From: an uncultured Elusimicrobia bacterium
GTDB taxonomy: Bacteria > Elusimicrobiota > Elusimicrobia > Elusimicrobiales > UBA9959
Direction: 5' to 3'
DNA length: 64,000 nt
NCBI GenBank assembly: GCA_903873295.1
Contig: CAIQNV010000049.1
Location: 1 to 64,000 of the forward strand
Shown: positions 18,434 to 26,416 of the stretch, piece by piece
How the letters are laid out: each line of letters begins with the position of its first letter
How positions within the stretch are numbered: the stretch's first letter is position 1
The notes under the pieces: generated by a model
Database searches by the model: none
What the model was told of the DNA's origin: nothing
Seen by the model: the letters and a program-made list of their open reading frames with translations, nothing else
Made by a program: the position numbers and the translations under genes

Positions 18434-20596
18434 ATGAATAAAGACTCACCACGGAGGCACAGAGGAGACGGAGTTCCACGGAGTTTTTTTCTCCGTGTTT
18501 CTCCGTGTCCCCCGTGTCTCCGTGTTTTATTCTCCGTATTTTTTGTTATAGGGGCGGCTTTTAACGCAGCCGCCTACGAGCTGCCGTCTTCGACCGGCAC
18601 GCACAGGGTAAGCTTTGAGGCGGACGCGGCCGGCTTTAACGAATATACGCGCGTCATAGAGCTGGAGGGGAACGTGCGGCTGGAGGAGCTCTCCGCCGCC
18701 GGCAAACAGCAAAAGCTGATAAGGGCCCGGAGCCTTACGGTCAATATGGCCAGCCGCACCGTAGTCTCTCCTTCGGATTTTGTGATGGATGACGACACCG
18801 GCACCGTCTACGGCAAGAGCGGCTTTGTGGATTACGGTTCGGAATCCGGGCGGATCAACGAGGGGCGCTTCGCCTATAAAAATTTTATTATCAAAGGCAG
18901 AGTGGTCGAATTCAATAAATCCAAGTACACCTATAAGAAAGCCAGCATAACCAGCTGCGACGAGGAGCCCCCGCATTACCGCCTCAGAGCGTCGCGCCTC
19001 TACCTGGAGCCGGACCGCTATTTCCTCGCCTATAATACGGTTTTTTTCGTGGGCAGGATCCCCGTGTTCTACTTTCCGGTCGTGTACCGGCCCATAGGCG
19101 GCGGTACGCCGTTCGTCAGCATTTTTCGTCCCGGCTACGACCAGCGCAACGGGTTTTTCATCAAGTCCAGCTATGTCTACCGGGTGAACAAAGAGACACG
19201 GGCCAAGCTCTATCTGGACTATTTTGCGCGGCGCGGTTTCGGCACCGGCGGCGAATTGGATTTCCGGCGCCCCGAAAAGAATATTACAAGCGTTTCCCTT
19301 TACCGGATCCGCGAGTACGGGGTGGTGAGGGACCGGTGGGGGATGAACGGCGGCTACTGGCACCTGCTGAACCGCTTCAATGAATCCGATCCGGCGCAGT
19401 ATTACAGCCAGGGCTTTTTCCGGCTGCTTTCGGATCCGAAGGTGAATAACGATTTCTTCCGGACTAACCCTTTCGCCGTCAGCCCGGACGAGCAGGCCAG
19501 CATGGCCCTGACGCGGAAGACCAACTACACCGTGACCCGCGTGAGCGCCTACGGGCGGGAAACGCACACCGCGGATTTTAACCGGTTCCAGAAAGCCAAC
19601 AGCTCCATCCCGAGGCTGGATTTCAACACCGTGCCTTTCAGCGTGCTGCGGCTGCCGGTGCTGAACTCTTTTTCCGGATATTTCGAGAACGCGCGCGACG
19701 AGGGAATGACCTACGCGCAGAAAAGGGGCGAGGGCGCCTGGAATGTGTCAAAGTCCGTGCCGATAATCCGCCATATCACGCTTTCCCCGTCCGTGTTTTA
19801 CGACCAGTCCGTTTTTATCTCCACCGTGCCCGGCAGGAACGATGTCTGGACTGGGCGCTACGGCGGCGGGGCCACGCTGCGCTACGACAGGCTCTGGGGC
19901 TCTTTTGACCTGGGGTACGCGTACAAGCGCCGCCTGCGCAAGAACAAGCTTGAGAATGACTCTCTGGCCGCGGATAAAGGGCAGGAGGCCAGCTCGGTCT
20001 CCTCGCAGCTGTTCGTAATGCCGCGTTTCAACACTTACTATAAGCTGTCCACTTCCTATGACCTGCGCGAATATTTCGACGCCTCGTTCATAAAACGCCT
20101 GGCCCCGGTCACCGCCGAGATCTATTACGCGCCGCGCCCTCTGGTGGATATTTTCGCTTCGGGAACCTACAGCCTTTCCGGCGGCAGCCGCAGTTTCGTC
20201 ACTCAGATCAACATGGGGGACAAGGAAAACTATATCGGCGGGGGCATAGCCAACTACAGCACCGCTCCGCGCGCCTGGGTCTTCAGCAATATCCTGGGTT
20301 TCCGCCCGTGGCGCGGCTCCGGCTGGCGCGCCGAAACCGTGCTGCGCTACCGGCTGAAGTCAGAGGGCAGCTTTAATTTCAGCGATTTTAAATTTTTCGA
20401 GAAAGGCATTACGCTTTACCGCGATTTCCACGATTTTCGCACCAAGTGGAATTTCAGGGAGCGCTCCGGCGGGGTAAGGGAGTTCTTTTTCTACGTGAAC
20501 CTCAGGATAAGCGATCCCGCGCGCAAGGACGACCTGGAGGACAGATCCCGGGAGTACTGGCATCCGTGGCGGCAGGAGGGGGAAGTGAGGGATTAA
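18434..20596 (+). CDS. lptD: LPS assembly outer-membrane protein LptD
   Basis: LptD is the barrel through which lipopolysaccharide reaches the outer leaflet. An OstA/LptA-like jelly roll (about 55-210, 'GNVRLEE', 'FVMDDDTGTVYG', 'INEGRFAYKNF') precedes the barrel (about 210-720) with 'RIPVFYFPVVYRP', a well-kept LptD motif. Length 720 fits. The signal peptide core VLFSVFFVIGAAFNAAA lies at residues 31-47. The only in-frame usual start codon before it is ATG 18434, so residues 4-30 are encoded by a dispersed palindromic repeat. That gives an unusually long n-region containing two cysteines. The ribosome site is weak. No lptE is visible in the window. Confidence 0.92.
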   Translation: MNKDSPRRHRGDGVPRSFFLRVSPCPPCLRVLFSVFFVIGAAFNAAAYELPSSTGTHRVSFEADAAGFNEYTRVIELEGNVRLEELSAAGKQQKLIRARSLTVNMASRTVVSPSDFVMDDDTGTVYGKSGFVDYGSESGRINEGRFAYKNFIIKGRVVEFNKSKYTYKKASITSCDEEPPHYRLRASRLYLEPDRYFLAYNTVFFVGRIPVFYFPVVYRPIGGGTPFVSIFRPGYDQRNGFFIKSSYVYRVNKETRAKLYLDYFARRGFGTGGELDFRRPEKNITSVSLYRIREYGVVRDRWGMNGGYWHLLNRFNESDPAQYYSQGFFRLLSDPKVNNDFFRTNPFAVSPDEQASMALTRKTNYTVTRVSAYGRETHTADFNRFQKANSSIPRLDFNTVPFSVLRLPVLNSFSGYFENARDEGMTYAQKRGEGAWNVSKSVPIIRHITLSPSVFYDQSVFISTVPGRNDVWTGRYGGGATLRYDRLWGSFDLGYAYKRRLRKNKLENDSLAADKGQEASSVSSQLFVMPRFNTYYKLSTSYDLREYFDASFIKRLAPVTAEIYYAPRPLVDIFASGTYSLSGGSRSFVTQINMGDKENYIGGGIANYSTAPRAWVFSNILGFRPWRGSGWRAETVLRYRLKSEGSFNFSDFKFFEKGITLYRDFHDFRTKWNFRERSGGVREFFFYVNLRISDPARKDDLEDRSREYWHPWRQEGEVRD
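18450..18524 (+). repeat. Dispersed palindromic repeat, family 3, translated within lptD
   Basis: CACGGAGGCACAGAGGAGACGGAG on the left is imperfectly complementary to CTCCGTGTCCCCCGTGTCTCCGTG on the right. The unit resembles the element at 47711-47809 (TTCACCGC-GAG-CGC-GAGG arms). It lies inside the lptD reading frame, just before the signal peptide core. Confidence 0.7.
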
Positions 20597-20628
20597 AGGG
20601 GCGGGTTTTTTTGTGGGGGAATTTAAAG

Positions 20629-20657
20629 TTGATTTTTAAAATGATAAACTATATTTT
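20629..20657 (+). promoter_or_regulatory. Putative sigma-70-type promoter for the epimerase-tdk unit
   Basis: TTGATT (20629-20634) and TATTTT (20652-20657) are separated by 17 bases, in a local AT-rich patch after lptD. A transcript from here would start near 20664, which supports ATG 20680 over the in-frame ATG 20641. Confidence 0.45.
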
Positions 20658-20679
20658 ACGGGAGAGCAGCGAGATAAAT

Positions 20680-21639
20680 ATGAAAAAACCGCTTTGGCTT
20701 GTTACCGGGGGGGCCGGGTTTATAGGCTCCAATATCGTAGAGGAGCTCGTGCGCAGGGAATGCCGCGTGCGGGTGTTCGATAATCTTTCGACGGGGAAAA
20801 AAGAGAATCTGGCTCCTTTCGCCGGTAAGATAGAATTTGTAAAAGGCGATCTCCGTAAGCCCGGGGACCTGGTTAAGGCCATGAAGGGCGTCGCCTATGT
20901 GCTGCACCAGGCGGCTTTCCGCTCGGTGCCCAAATCGGTGGACGACCCGCGCGCGGCCAACGACAATAACGCCACGGGCACGCTTAACGCTCTTATGGCG
21001 GCCAAAGCCGCCGGGGTCAGGCGCTTTGTTTACGCCGCGACCAGCTCGGCCTACGGCGAGTGCAATATCTTTCCGCAGAAAGAGAGCCTGCCCACCATGC
21101 CTGTTTCCCCCTACGCCGTCAGCAAGCTGGCGGGGGAGCACTATTGCCATGTTTACGCCAGGACCTACGGGCTGGAAACCGTGGCGCTGCGTTATTTTAA
21201 CGTGTTCGGCCCCAGGCAGAATCCGGAGTCGGTCTATTCCGCCGTGATCCCGCGCTTTATGGAGCTGGTGATGCAGGGCAGGCCGCTCGAGATACACTGG
21301 GACGGGAAGCAGTCGCGCGATTTTACTTACGTGAGCAACGTGGTGGACGGGAATATCCGCGCGGCGCTGGCCGGCGGGGGGATTTCCGGGAAGACCATCA
21401 ACCTGGCGACGGGAACCAACATCTCGCTGCTCGATATCGCGAGCCAGCTTGAGAAGATCACCGGGCATAGGATCGCCCGGACTTTCTCCCCGAAGCGCAA
21501 GGGCGACATCCGCAAGACTTATTCGGATATTTCCCTCGCCCGCAGGGAGCTCAAGTATAAGCCGCTGGTCGGCTTCCCGGAAGGCCTCAGGCTTACCTGG
21601 GACTATTTCTCTAAAAAGTTCACGGGGGCCCTGAAATGA
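20680..21639 (+). CDS. NAD-dependent sugar epimerase/dehydratase, UDP-hexose 4-epimerase-like
   Basis: This extended short-chain dehydrogenase probably interconverts nucleotide sugars for the cell surface. It has the NAD-binding GGAGFIGSN at the extreme N-terminus and the catalytic triad pieces 'ATSSAYG' and 'YAVSK'. 'LRYFNVFGPRQNPES' follows, as in UDP-GlcNAc C4-epimerases of the WbpP type, and 'RDFTYVSNVVDGN'. Length 319 is normal. The start is set at 20680 because the Rossmann strand begins at once; the track extends back into lptD to 20446. tdk overlaps the stop by 4 bases. Exact substrate is uncertain. Confidence 0.88.
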   Translation: MKKPLWLVTGGAGFIGSNIVEELVRRECRVRVFDNLSTGKKENLAPFAGKIEFVKGDLRKPGDLVKAMKGVAYVLHQAAFRSVPKSVDDPRAANDNNATGTLNALMAAKAAGVRRFVYAATSSAYGECNIFPQKESLPTMPVSPYAVSKLAGEHYCHVYARTYGLETVALRYFNVFGPRQNPESVYSAVIPRFMELVMQGRPLEIHWDGKQSRDFTYVSNVVDGNIRAALAGGGISGKTINLATGTNISLLDIASQLEKITGHRIARTFSPKRKGDIRKTYSDISLARRELKYKPLVGFPEGLRLTWDYFSKKFTGALK

Positions 21640-22199
21640 TATTCAATGTCTCTTCCTCTTCTGGCTGGATAGAAGTGGTGTGCGGCAGCATGTTCTCCGG
21701 CAAAACCCAGGAGCTGATACGCCGCCTCAAGCTTGCCGCTATAGCGAAGCAGAGGGTGCAGGTGTTCAACTCCCATCTGGACGTGCGCTATTCGAAGGAG
21801 CATCTTGTCTCGCACGACAAGTCCACGCTGGCGGCCCGCCCGGTCAAGACCGCGAAGGAAATTTTAAAAGAGATAGGCAAGGATACCCAGGTGGTGGGGA
21901 TAGACGAGGCGCATTTCTTCGGCGAGGAAATCGTGGAGGTCGCGCAGAAGCTGGCCGATTCCGGCCGCCGCGTGATAGTGGCGGGGCTCGACCAGGATTA
22001 CCGCGGCGAGGCTTTTACGAATATGGCGAAGCTTATGGCGGTGTCGGAATTCGTCACCAAGAACCTGGCCATCTGCATGGTCTGCGGCAACCCCGCTCAT
22101 TACAGCCAGCGCCTGACTGATTCCGGCCGCCGCATCGAAGTGGGCGCCGGCGATAAATACGAGGCCCGCTGCCGCAAATGCTTCCAGCCGGAGAAATAG
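21636..22199 (+). CDS. tdk: Thymidine kinase
   Basis: This type II thymidine kinase makes dTMP from thymidine in the salvage pathway. The P-loop GSMFSGKT (17-24), the Walker B-like 'VVGIDEAHFF' and the lasso 'GLDQDYRGEAF' are in order. The structural zinc cysteines come last ('MVCGNPA' and 'CRKC' near the C-terminus). Length 187 is typical. It overlaps the upstream epimerase stop (ATGA), so it is translated from the same message. A solo DUF772 protein follows 11 bases after the stop. Confidence 0.95.
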   Translation: MIFNVSSSSGWIEVVCGSMFSGKTQELIRRLKLAAIAKQRVQVFNSHLDVRYSKEHLVSHDKSTLAARPVKTAKEILKEIGKDTQVVGIDEAHFFGEEIVEVAQKLADSGRRVIVAGLDQDYRGEAFTNMAKLMAVSEFVTKNLAICMVCGNPAHYSQRLTDSGRRIEVGAGDKYEARCRKCFQPEK

Positions 22200-22210
22200 C
22201 ACCCGCTCTT

Positions 22211-22708
22211 ATGTACCGATCCGAAAAATTCAATCCTACGCTGTTCGGAAAGCTTTTCCACCTCGGGAGCAAGCTCGCGGGTTCCAACCGCTGGCTTAAG
22301 CTGGCCGAGATCCTGCCCTGGGAGAGACTGGACGCGGCTTACGGCCGGCATTTCTCTGCCGGGTACGGCCGCCCGGCCAAGGACTCCCGCCTGGTCTGCG
22401 GCCTGCTGGTAGTGAAGCGGCTTAAAGAGCTGTCGGACGAGGACGCCGTCGCCGAGTTCATGGAGAGCCCGTATCTGCAGGCCTTCTGCGGCCTGGAATA
22501 TTTCTCCCTCGAGGACGTGATAAATCCCGGGATACTTTCCGAGCGCCGCAAGCGCCTGGGCGCCGAGTTCCTGGCGTTCCTCGACTCGGAGCTCCTGGCC
22601 GCGCTTAAAGCCAATAAGGACCTGAAGTTCCGCCTGCCCCGCGCCGTCTCTCCCGAAGAGGGTTTCTGGCCGTCCCTGCTGTCAAAGCTCCGCACCTTCT
22701 TTCCATAA
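22211..22708 (+). CDS. Solo DUF772 (IS5/IS1182 transposase N-terminal) domain protein
   Basis: The 165 residues match the N-terminal domain of IS5-group transposases: 'RWLKLAEILPWERLDAAY' and 'GRPAKDSRLVCGLLVVKRL' followed by 'DEDAVAEFMESPYLQAFCGL'. The DDE catalytic domain that normally follows is absent, no terminal inverted repeats are seen, and the base composition matches the neighbours. It may be a decayed transposase or a domesticated DNA-binding protein. The start is set at ATG 22211 (track 22178 overlaps tdk). The frame is intact to a stop and lies in the tdk operon, which favours retention over recent decay, but this is inference. Confidence 0.75.
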   Translation: MYRSEKFNPTLFGKLFHLGSKLAGSNRWLKLAEILPWERLDAAYGRHFSAGYGRPAKDSRLVCGLLVVKRLKELSDEDAVAEFMESPYLQAFCGLEYFSLEDVINPGILSERRKRLGAEFLAFLDSELLAALKANKDLKFRLPRAVSPEEGFWPSLLSKLRTFFP

Positions 22709-22730
22709 ACAGCCGCCGGAGGCCGTTCAA

Positions 22731-22757
22731 ATAAAAAAGCGGAACTTCCGTTCCGCT
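22731..22757 (-). terminator. Rho-independent terminator after tolB
   Basis: On the minus strand AGCGGAAC-ggaa-GTTCCGCT forms an 8-bp stem followed by TTTTTTATTT. It terminates the pal-cpoB-tolB unit. On the plus strand the same hairpin lacks a T-run, so it serves the DUF772 gene less well. Confidence 0.85.
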
Positions 22758-22784
22758 CTCCCCGGCCCCCGCTAAACCTTCCGC

Positions 22785-24068
22785 CTACTGCGACCAGCTC
22801 GGCGTAAACGAGTTCCCCTTCAGCTCCACCAGCGGGTGGGGGGCGCTGCCGTCCGCGTCCATGATAAAGATCTCCCTGCGCCCGTTGCGCGTCGAGGTGA
22901 AGGCCACGAACCTTCCGTCCGGCGACCAGGAGGGGTCCTCGTTGTCGCCGGCGCCGCTGGTCAGGCGGCGTATCTGGCTGCCGGTCAGATCGGTTATGAA
23001 AATATTGAATTTTTCCTTCGGCGTCTCGCGCCCTGCAAAAACTATCCATTCCCCGGACGGCGACCAGGAGGGGGAGTCGCACCAGTTGAAGCGCGTGAGC
23101 TTGCGCGTCTTGCCGGAGGCTATGTCCAGCACGTAAAGCTGCGGGTTCCCGGAGCGGTCGGAGACGAAGGCCACCTGGCCGCCGTCGGGGGCCCAGGTGG
23201 GCGAAGAGCTGACCCCGAAGCCCTTCAGCAGCTTCTTCACCGCCTTGGTCATCACGTTAAGCGTGTAGATGCCGGGGTCCTCGCCGCGCGAAAGCGTCAT
23301 GACCATGGTCATGCCGTCCGGCGAGAAACCGCCGGGGATATTGAGGCCCTGGAATGTGGTAAAAGGCCGGATCTTGCCGGCCTTCAGATCGATCTCGAAC
23401 ATGTCCGGGTTGCCCCAGCGGTAGGTGGTGTAATAGATCCTGGAGGAGTCGACCGACCAGCGCGGCAGCAGGTCGATGCTGTTGTCGGAGGTGAGGCGCA
23501 CAAGGTTCTCTCCGTCGTAGTCGGCTATGTATATTTCCTTGCGGCCGGTGGCGTTGTTGGCGAACGCCAGTTTCGAATGGGCTATTCCCTGCCGCCCGGT
23601 CAGGCGCATCACCACGTCGTCGGCGAACATGTGCGCCGCGCGGCGCATGGCCCGCTTCTCCCCCTGATAGAACTTCTCCATCACCACCTTGTCGCCGGAG
23701 AGATCGTAAAGGCGCGCCGTGAAAGTCCACACCGCGCCGGAATCCTGCGCCCGGCCGGTAATAAGGTGGCCGGCCAGGGATTTCCAGTAGGCGAGGGATT
23801 CCTGGCTTGCGTCAAGATTGGCGGTGGACAGGGCGTCCTCTTTCAGGTCAAAATAGCGGGAGTAAAGCAGGTCCGCGCGGATTATTTCGCGCAGGGCTTC
23901 CGCGAGGGCGAGGTCTTCGGGGGTCTGCGGCCTGGACGGGTGGAACCGGGCCAGGGCCACGGCGGTTTTTTTTACTTCGATGCCCGGCGAGACGCCGATG
24001 TAAACTTCGGTGCCGGCGCCGGCGCGGGGCGCCAGCGCGAACATCGCGGCTGCCAGTACTTTAAACAT
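22785..24068 (-). CDS. tolB: Tol-Pal system periplasmic protein TolB
   Basis: TolB works with Pal and the Tol proteins in outer-membrane constriction and stability. A signal peptide (1-19, 'MFALAPRAGAG') leads to the TolB N-terminal domain (about 20-165) and a six-bladed beta-propeller. Blade motifs such as 'PTWAPDGGQVAFVSDRSGN' and 'DPSWSPDGRFVAFTS' are clear. Length 427 is usual. It is the last gene of a pal-cpoB-tolB unit, the reverse of the common tolB-pal-cpoB order, and starts 6 bases after cpoB. tolQ, tolR and tolA are not in the window. Confidence 0.93.
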   Translation of the reverse strand: MFKVLAAAMFALAPRAGAGTEVYIGVSPGIEVKKTAVALARFHPSRPQTPEDLALAEALREIIRADLLYSRYFDLKEDALSTANLDASQESLAYWKSLAGHLITGRAQDSGAVWTFTARLYDLSGDKVVMEKFYQGEKRAMRRAAHMFADDVVMRLTGRQGIAHSKLAFANNATGRKEIYIADYDGENLVRLTSDNSIDLLPRWSVDSSRIYYTTYRWGNPDMFEIDLKAGKIRPFTTFQGLNIPGGFSPDGMTMVMTLSRGEDPGIYTLNVMTKAVKKLLKGFGVSSSPTWAPDGGQVAFVSDRSGNPQLYVLDIASGKTRKLTRFNWCDSPSWSPSGEWIVFAGRETPKEKFNIFITDLTGSQIRRLTSGAGDNEDPSWSPDGRFVAFTSTRNGRREIFIMDADGSAPHPLVELKGNSFTPSWSQ

Positions 24069-24074
24069 GCGGGC

Positions 24075-24851
24075 TCAGCCCTTCTTCGCGGGAACTTTTG
24101 CCGGCCTGGCCGGAACCCTGGCCGGGGCCGCCGGGGGCTTTGCCGTAAGCCTGACAATATAGTCCCTGGCTGTTTTTGCTTCCTGCGACTGCGGAAAATC
24201 CTTTACCACTGACTGCAGGTATTTAAGCGCTTCGGCCTTTTTGTCCTCGGGCAGCTTAAGCAGCGCCGTCGCGTATTTAAGCCGGGCGGCGGGTACGCGC
24301 GCGCCCTGGGGGAATTTTTCAAGCACGCTGGCGTAGGCCAGCGCGGCGTCCTGCCAGCGCTCCTTGAGATAGAGCGATTCCCCCAGATAGAAATAAGAGC
24401 CCTCGGCCATTTCCCCGGCGGGGAACTTGGAAAGATAGGATTTGAAGCCGGCGGCGGCGGCGTCGAAGCTGTTGTTGAGGAAAGCGTTATAGGCGTCGTT
24501 GTAGATCTTGGCGGGCAGCAGCGAGCTTTCCACTTCCTCCTGTTGTTTGCGTATGGTCTGGCCTATGGCGTTGACGCGCTTGCTCATGGAGTTGTCGATC
24601 TCGTCGAGCCGCGAGGTGAGGCGGTCCATCTGGACGGAGAAATCCTTCATGCTCTCCGAGGACGCGTTGAGGTTCTTGGAGAGGTCCTCCATCTTCACCG
24701 CCAGTTCCGCCTGGTTCTTCTGCATATTGGTCAGGCTGGTGTTCAGATCGTCCATCTGGCTCTGCATCTGCAGCATATCCTGCTGCGTGGCCACGCAGCC
24801 GGAGGCGAGCAGGCAGACGGGCACGAGCAGCAGTATTTTGGGAAGGGACAT
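24075..24851 (-). CDS. cpoB: CpoB/YbgF-like Tol-Pal accessory lipoprotein
   Basis: CpoB links outer-membrane constriction to septal peptidoglycan synthesis. This protein begins with a lipoprotein signal (lipobox LASGC, Cys19), unlike E. coli CpoB, which is soluble in the periplasm. A coiled coil follows (about 22-105, heptads such as 'MQSQMDDLNTSLTNMQ'). Tetratricopeptide repeats come next (about 115-230, 'SYFYLGESLYLKERWQDAALAY') and an Ala/Pro/Lys-rich tail. Length 258 fits. It directly abuts pal. The symbol rests on domain order and context. Confidence 0.85.
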   Translation of the reverse strand: MSLPKILLLVPVCLLASGCVATQQDMLQMQSQMDDLNTSLTNMQKNQAELAVKMEDLSKNLNASSESMKDFSVQMDRLTSRLDEIDNSMSKRVNAIGQTIRKQQEEVESSLLPAKIYNDAYNAFLNNSFDAAAAGFKSYLSKFPAGEMAEGSYFYLGESLYLKERWQDAALAYASVLEKFPQGARVPAARLKYATALLKLPEDKKAEALKYLQSVVKDFPQSQEAKTARDYIVRLTAKPPAAPARVPARPAKVPAKKG

Positions 24852-25400
24852 TTAATTGCCTTTTATCTTTGTTTCCGCGCGGCGGTTCTGCAGCCAGCAG
24901 GCCTCGCTGGCCTCGGTGCAGAGGGGCATTTCCTCACCGTAGGAGATGGTGCCGATTGTATTTTCCTGCACGCCCAGGCGCACGTAGTAGTCGCGCACGG
25001 CCTTGGCCCTTTTCTGGCCCAGCGCCAGATTATATTCCACGGTCCCGCGGTCGTCGCAGTGGCCTTCCACCAGCACGGCCCAGTCCTTGCGGGCCTTTAT
25101 CAGCGCGGCGTTGGCCTGCAGCGTAGCGCGGGTCGCTTCGGAAAGCTCGTAGCGGTCATAGTCGAAGTTTATGGTCTTGATGCTAGTCTGGCTGAGGAAT
25201 TCCCCCCTGCGGATCTCCCCCTCCGTGGTGAAGGTGTCGGAACTCTCCTGCACATCCAGGCCGGGGATGGTGGCGGTATCGGTGGTCATGTCGGCTTTTA
25301 GATCGCTGGCGCTTTTGACATTTTTATTATTGCAGGATGAAAGCGTGAAAGCGGCGAGCAGCGGTAAGACAAAAGCGAGCAGCAGGGTGCATTTCTTCAT
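24852..25400 (-). CDS. pal: Peptidoglycan-associated lipoprotein Pal
   Basis: Pal ties the outer membrane to peptidoglycan. It has a lipoprotein signal (lipobox near Cys23, 'TLSSC'), a linker of about 50 residues, and an OmpA-type domain (about 75-182) with 'FDYDRYELSE' and 'VEGHCDDRGTVEYNLALGQKRA'. The Asp and Arg that bind diaminopimelate are present. Length 182 is usual. GGAGG lies upstream of the ATG. As the first gene of pal-cpoB-tolB it has an AT-rich upstream region with TTGTAA and TATAAATTATATA. Confidence 0.93.
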   Translation of the reverse strand: MKKCTLLLAFVLPLLAAFTLSSCNNKNVKSASDLKADMTTDTATIPGLDVQESSDTFTTEGEIRRGEFLSQTSIKTINFDYDRYELSEATRATLQANAALIKARKDWAVLVEGHCDDRGTVEYNLALGQKRAKAVRDYYVRLGVQENTIGTISYGEEMPLCTEASEACWLQNRRAETKIKGN

Positions 25401-25494
25401 TACTGAAACCTCCGTATACTGTGACGTCCTATATAATTTATAAAAAATCCCGCGTCTTTACAATAGGGGGGAGCAGAAACAGCGTGGCAGTTCC
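25401..25494 (-). promoter_or_regulatory. AT-rich promoter region upstream of pal
   Basis: Read on the minus strand, TTGTAA is followed 17 bases later by TAAATT, overlapping TATAAATTATATA, then by the GGAGG ribosome site. Which hexamer is the -10 box is unclear. Confidence 0.4.
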
Positions 25495-26358
25495 CTAAAG
25501 TTTTGTTTGCGCCGCGAGGTAAAGGCCGGCGGAGAGGAGGAGGCCGTAGACGGCCACAAGCTTTGCCGTTTCAGGCACAAGCGCCGGAAAATCGCCCTTT
25601 GAAGCCAGGCGCATAAGCTTCAGCGAAAGCGGAATGGAGACGGCGCAGAAAACCGCGGGCCAGACGCTGCCGAACGTGAGAGAGAAAAAATAGGGCGCAA
25701 AAATAAGGGCGTAATAAAACGTTTTAGCCCGTCGCGGCCCGAGCGCGGCGGCCAGCGTAGTAAATTCCGCCTCCGTATCGCTCTTTACGTCGCGCATGTT
25801 GTTCGCGTGGAGTATGCCCACTATCAGCAGGCCCAGCGGGATGGAGGCCCAGAGGGCCTCGGGCAGGAAAACCCCGGTCTGTATCAGCGCCGTGCCGCTG
25901 ACTATGCACGGCCCGAAAGCGAAGAAGATCCCCGCGTCGCCCAGCGTGCGGTACTTGTAGGCGAAGCCGGAGGCCGTGTAGAACCAGGCCAGCGCGAAAC
26001 CGGCCGCGCCCAGCCAGAGCAGCGAGGGAACATGGTTCTTGAAAGCCAGCAGAAAGCCTATGCCCGCTCCGGCGGCGAACATCCCGAGCGACGCAAGCAT
26101 CATTGCCCGCGGGGTTATCAGGCCGTCGACCAGGCCCCGGTCGTCGGCTGTTTCCTTATGGTCCACGCCGTTCTTGAAATCAAAATAGGTGTTGGCCAGG
26201 TTGGCGGCGGAGTGTACGAGCAGCGCCGCCGTAAGCGTCAGCGCGAAATCCAGCCGGGAGAACCTCCCGTGCCGCCAGGCTATCACCGAGCCTAAAATGA
26301 CCGTAACCAGAGAGGCCGGCCAGGAATAAGCGCGCAGTATTATCAGCCATTTTTTCAT
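25495..26358 (-). CDS. menA: UbiA-family prenyltransferase, MenA-like
   Basis: MenA attaches the polyprenyl tail to 1,4-dihydroxy-2-naphthoate in menaquinone synthesis, in the cytoplasmic membrane. The 287 residues hold eight or so hydrophobic segments. The first Asp-rich motif is 'NLANTYFDFKNGVDHKETADDRG', whose N-x-x-x-D and G-V-D pattern is MenA-like. A second conserved region is 'NNMRDVKSDTEAEFTTLAAALG'. It sits 58 bases after a polyprenyl diphosphate synthase that could make its donor. No other men genes are in the window, so the quinone assignment rests on family resemblance. Confidence 0.85.
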   Translation of the reverse strand: MKKWLIILRAYSWPASLVTVILGSVIAWRHGRFSRLDFALTLTAALLVHSAANLANTYFDFKNGVDHKETADDRGLVDGLITPRAMMLASLGMFAAGAGIGFLLAFKNHVPSLLWLGAAGFALAWFYTASGFAYKYRTLGDAGIFFAFGPCIVSGTALIQTGVFLPEALWASIPLGLLIVGILHANNMRDVKSDTEAEFTTLAAALGPRRAKTFYYALIFAPYFFSLTFGSVWPAVFCAVSIPLSLKLMRLASKGDFPALVPETAKLVAVYGLLLSAGLYLAAQTKL

Positions 26359-26416
26359 AAAATGCGGGTTTCGCCGCGGTACGCGGCGAGCGGCACGGTG
26401 CGGCGGCTTACTGCTT

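Noticed and set aside
22836-24212. 458-residue plus-strand ORF opposite tolB and cpoB
   Set aside because: TolB is certain from its propeller motifs; the antisense frame is low-complexity Gly, Arg and His.
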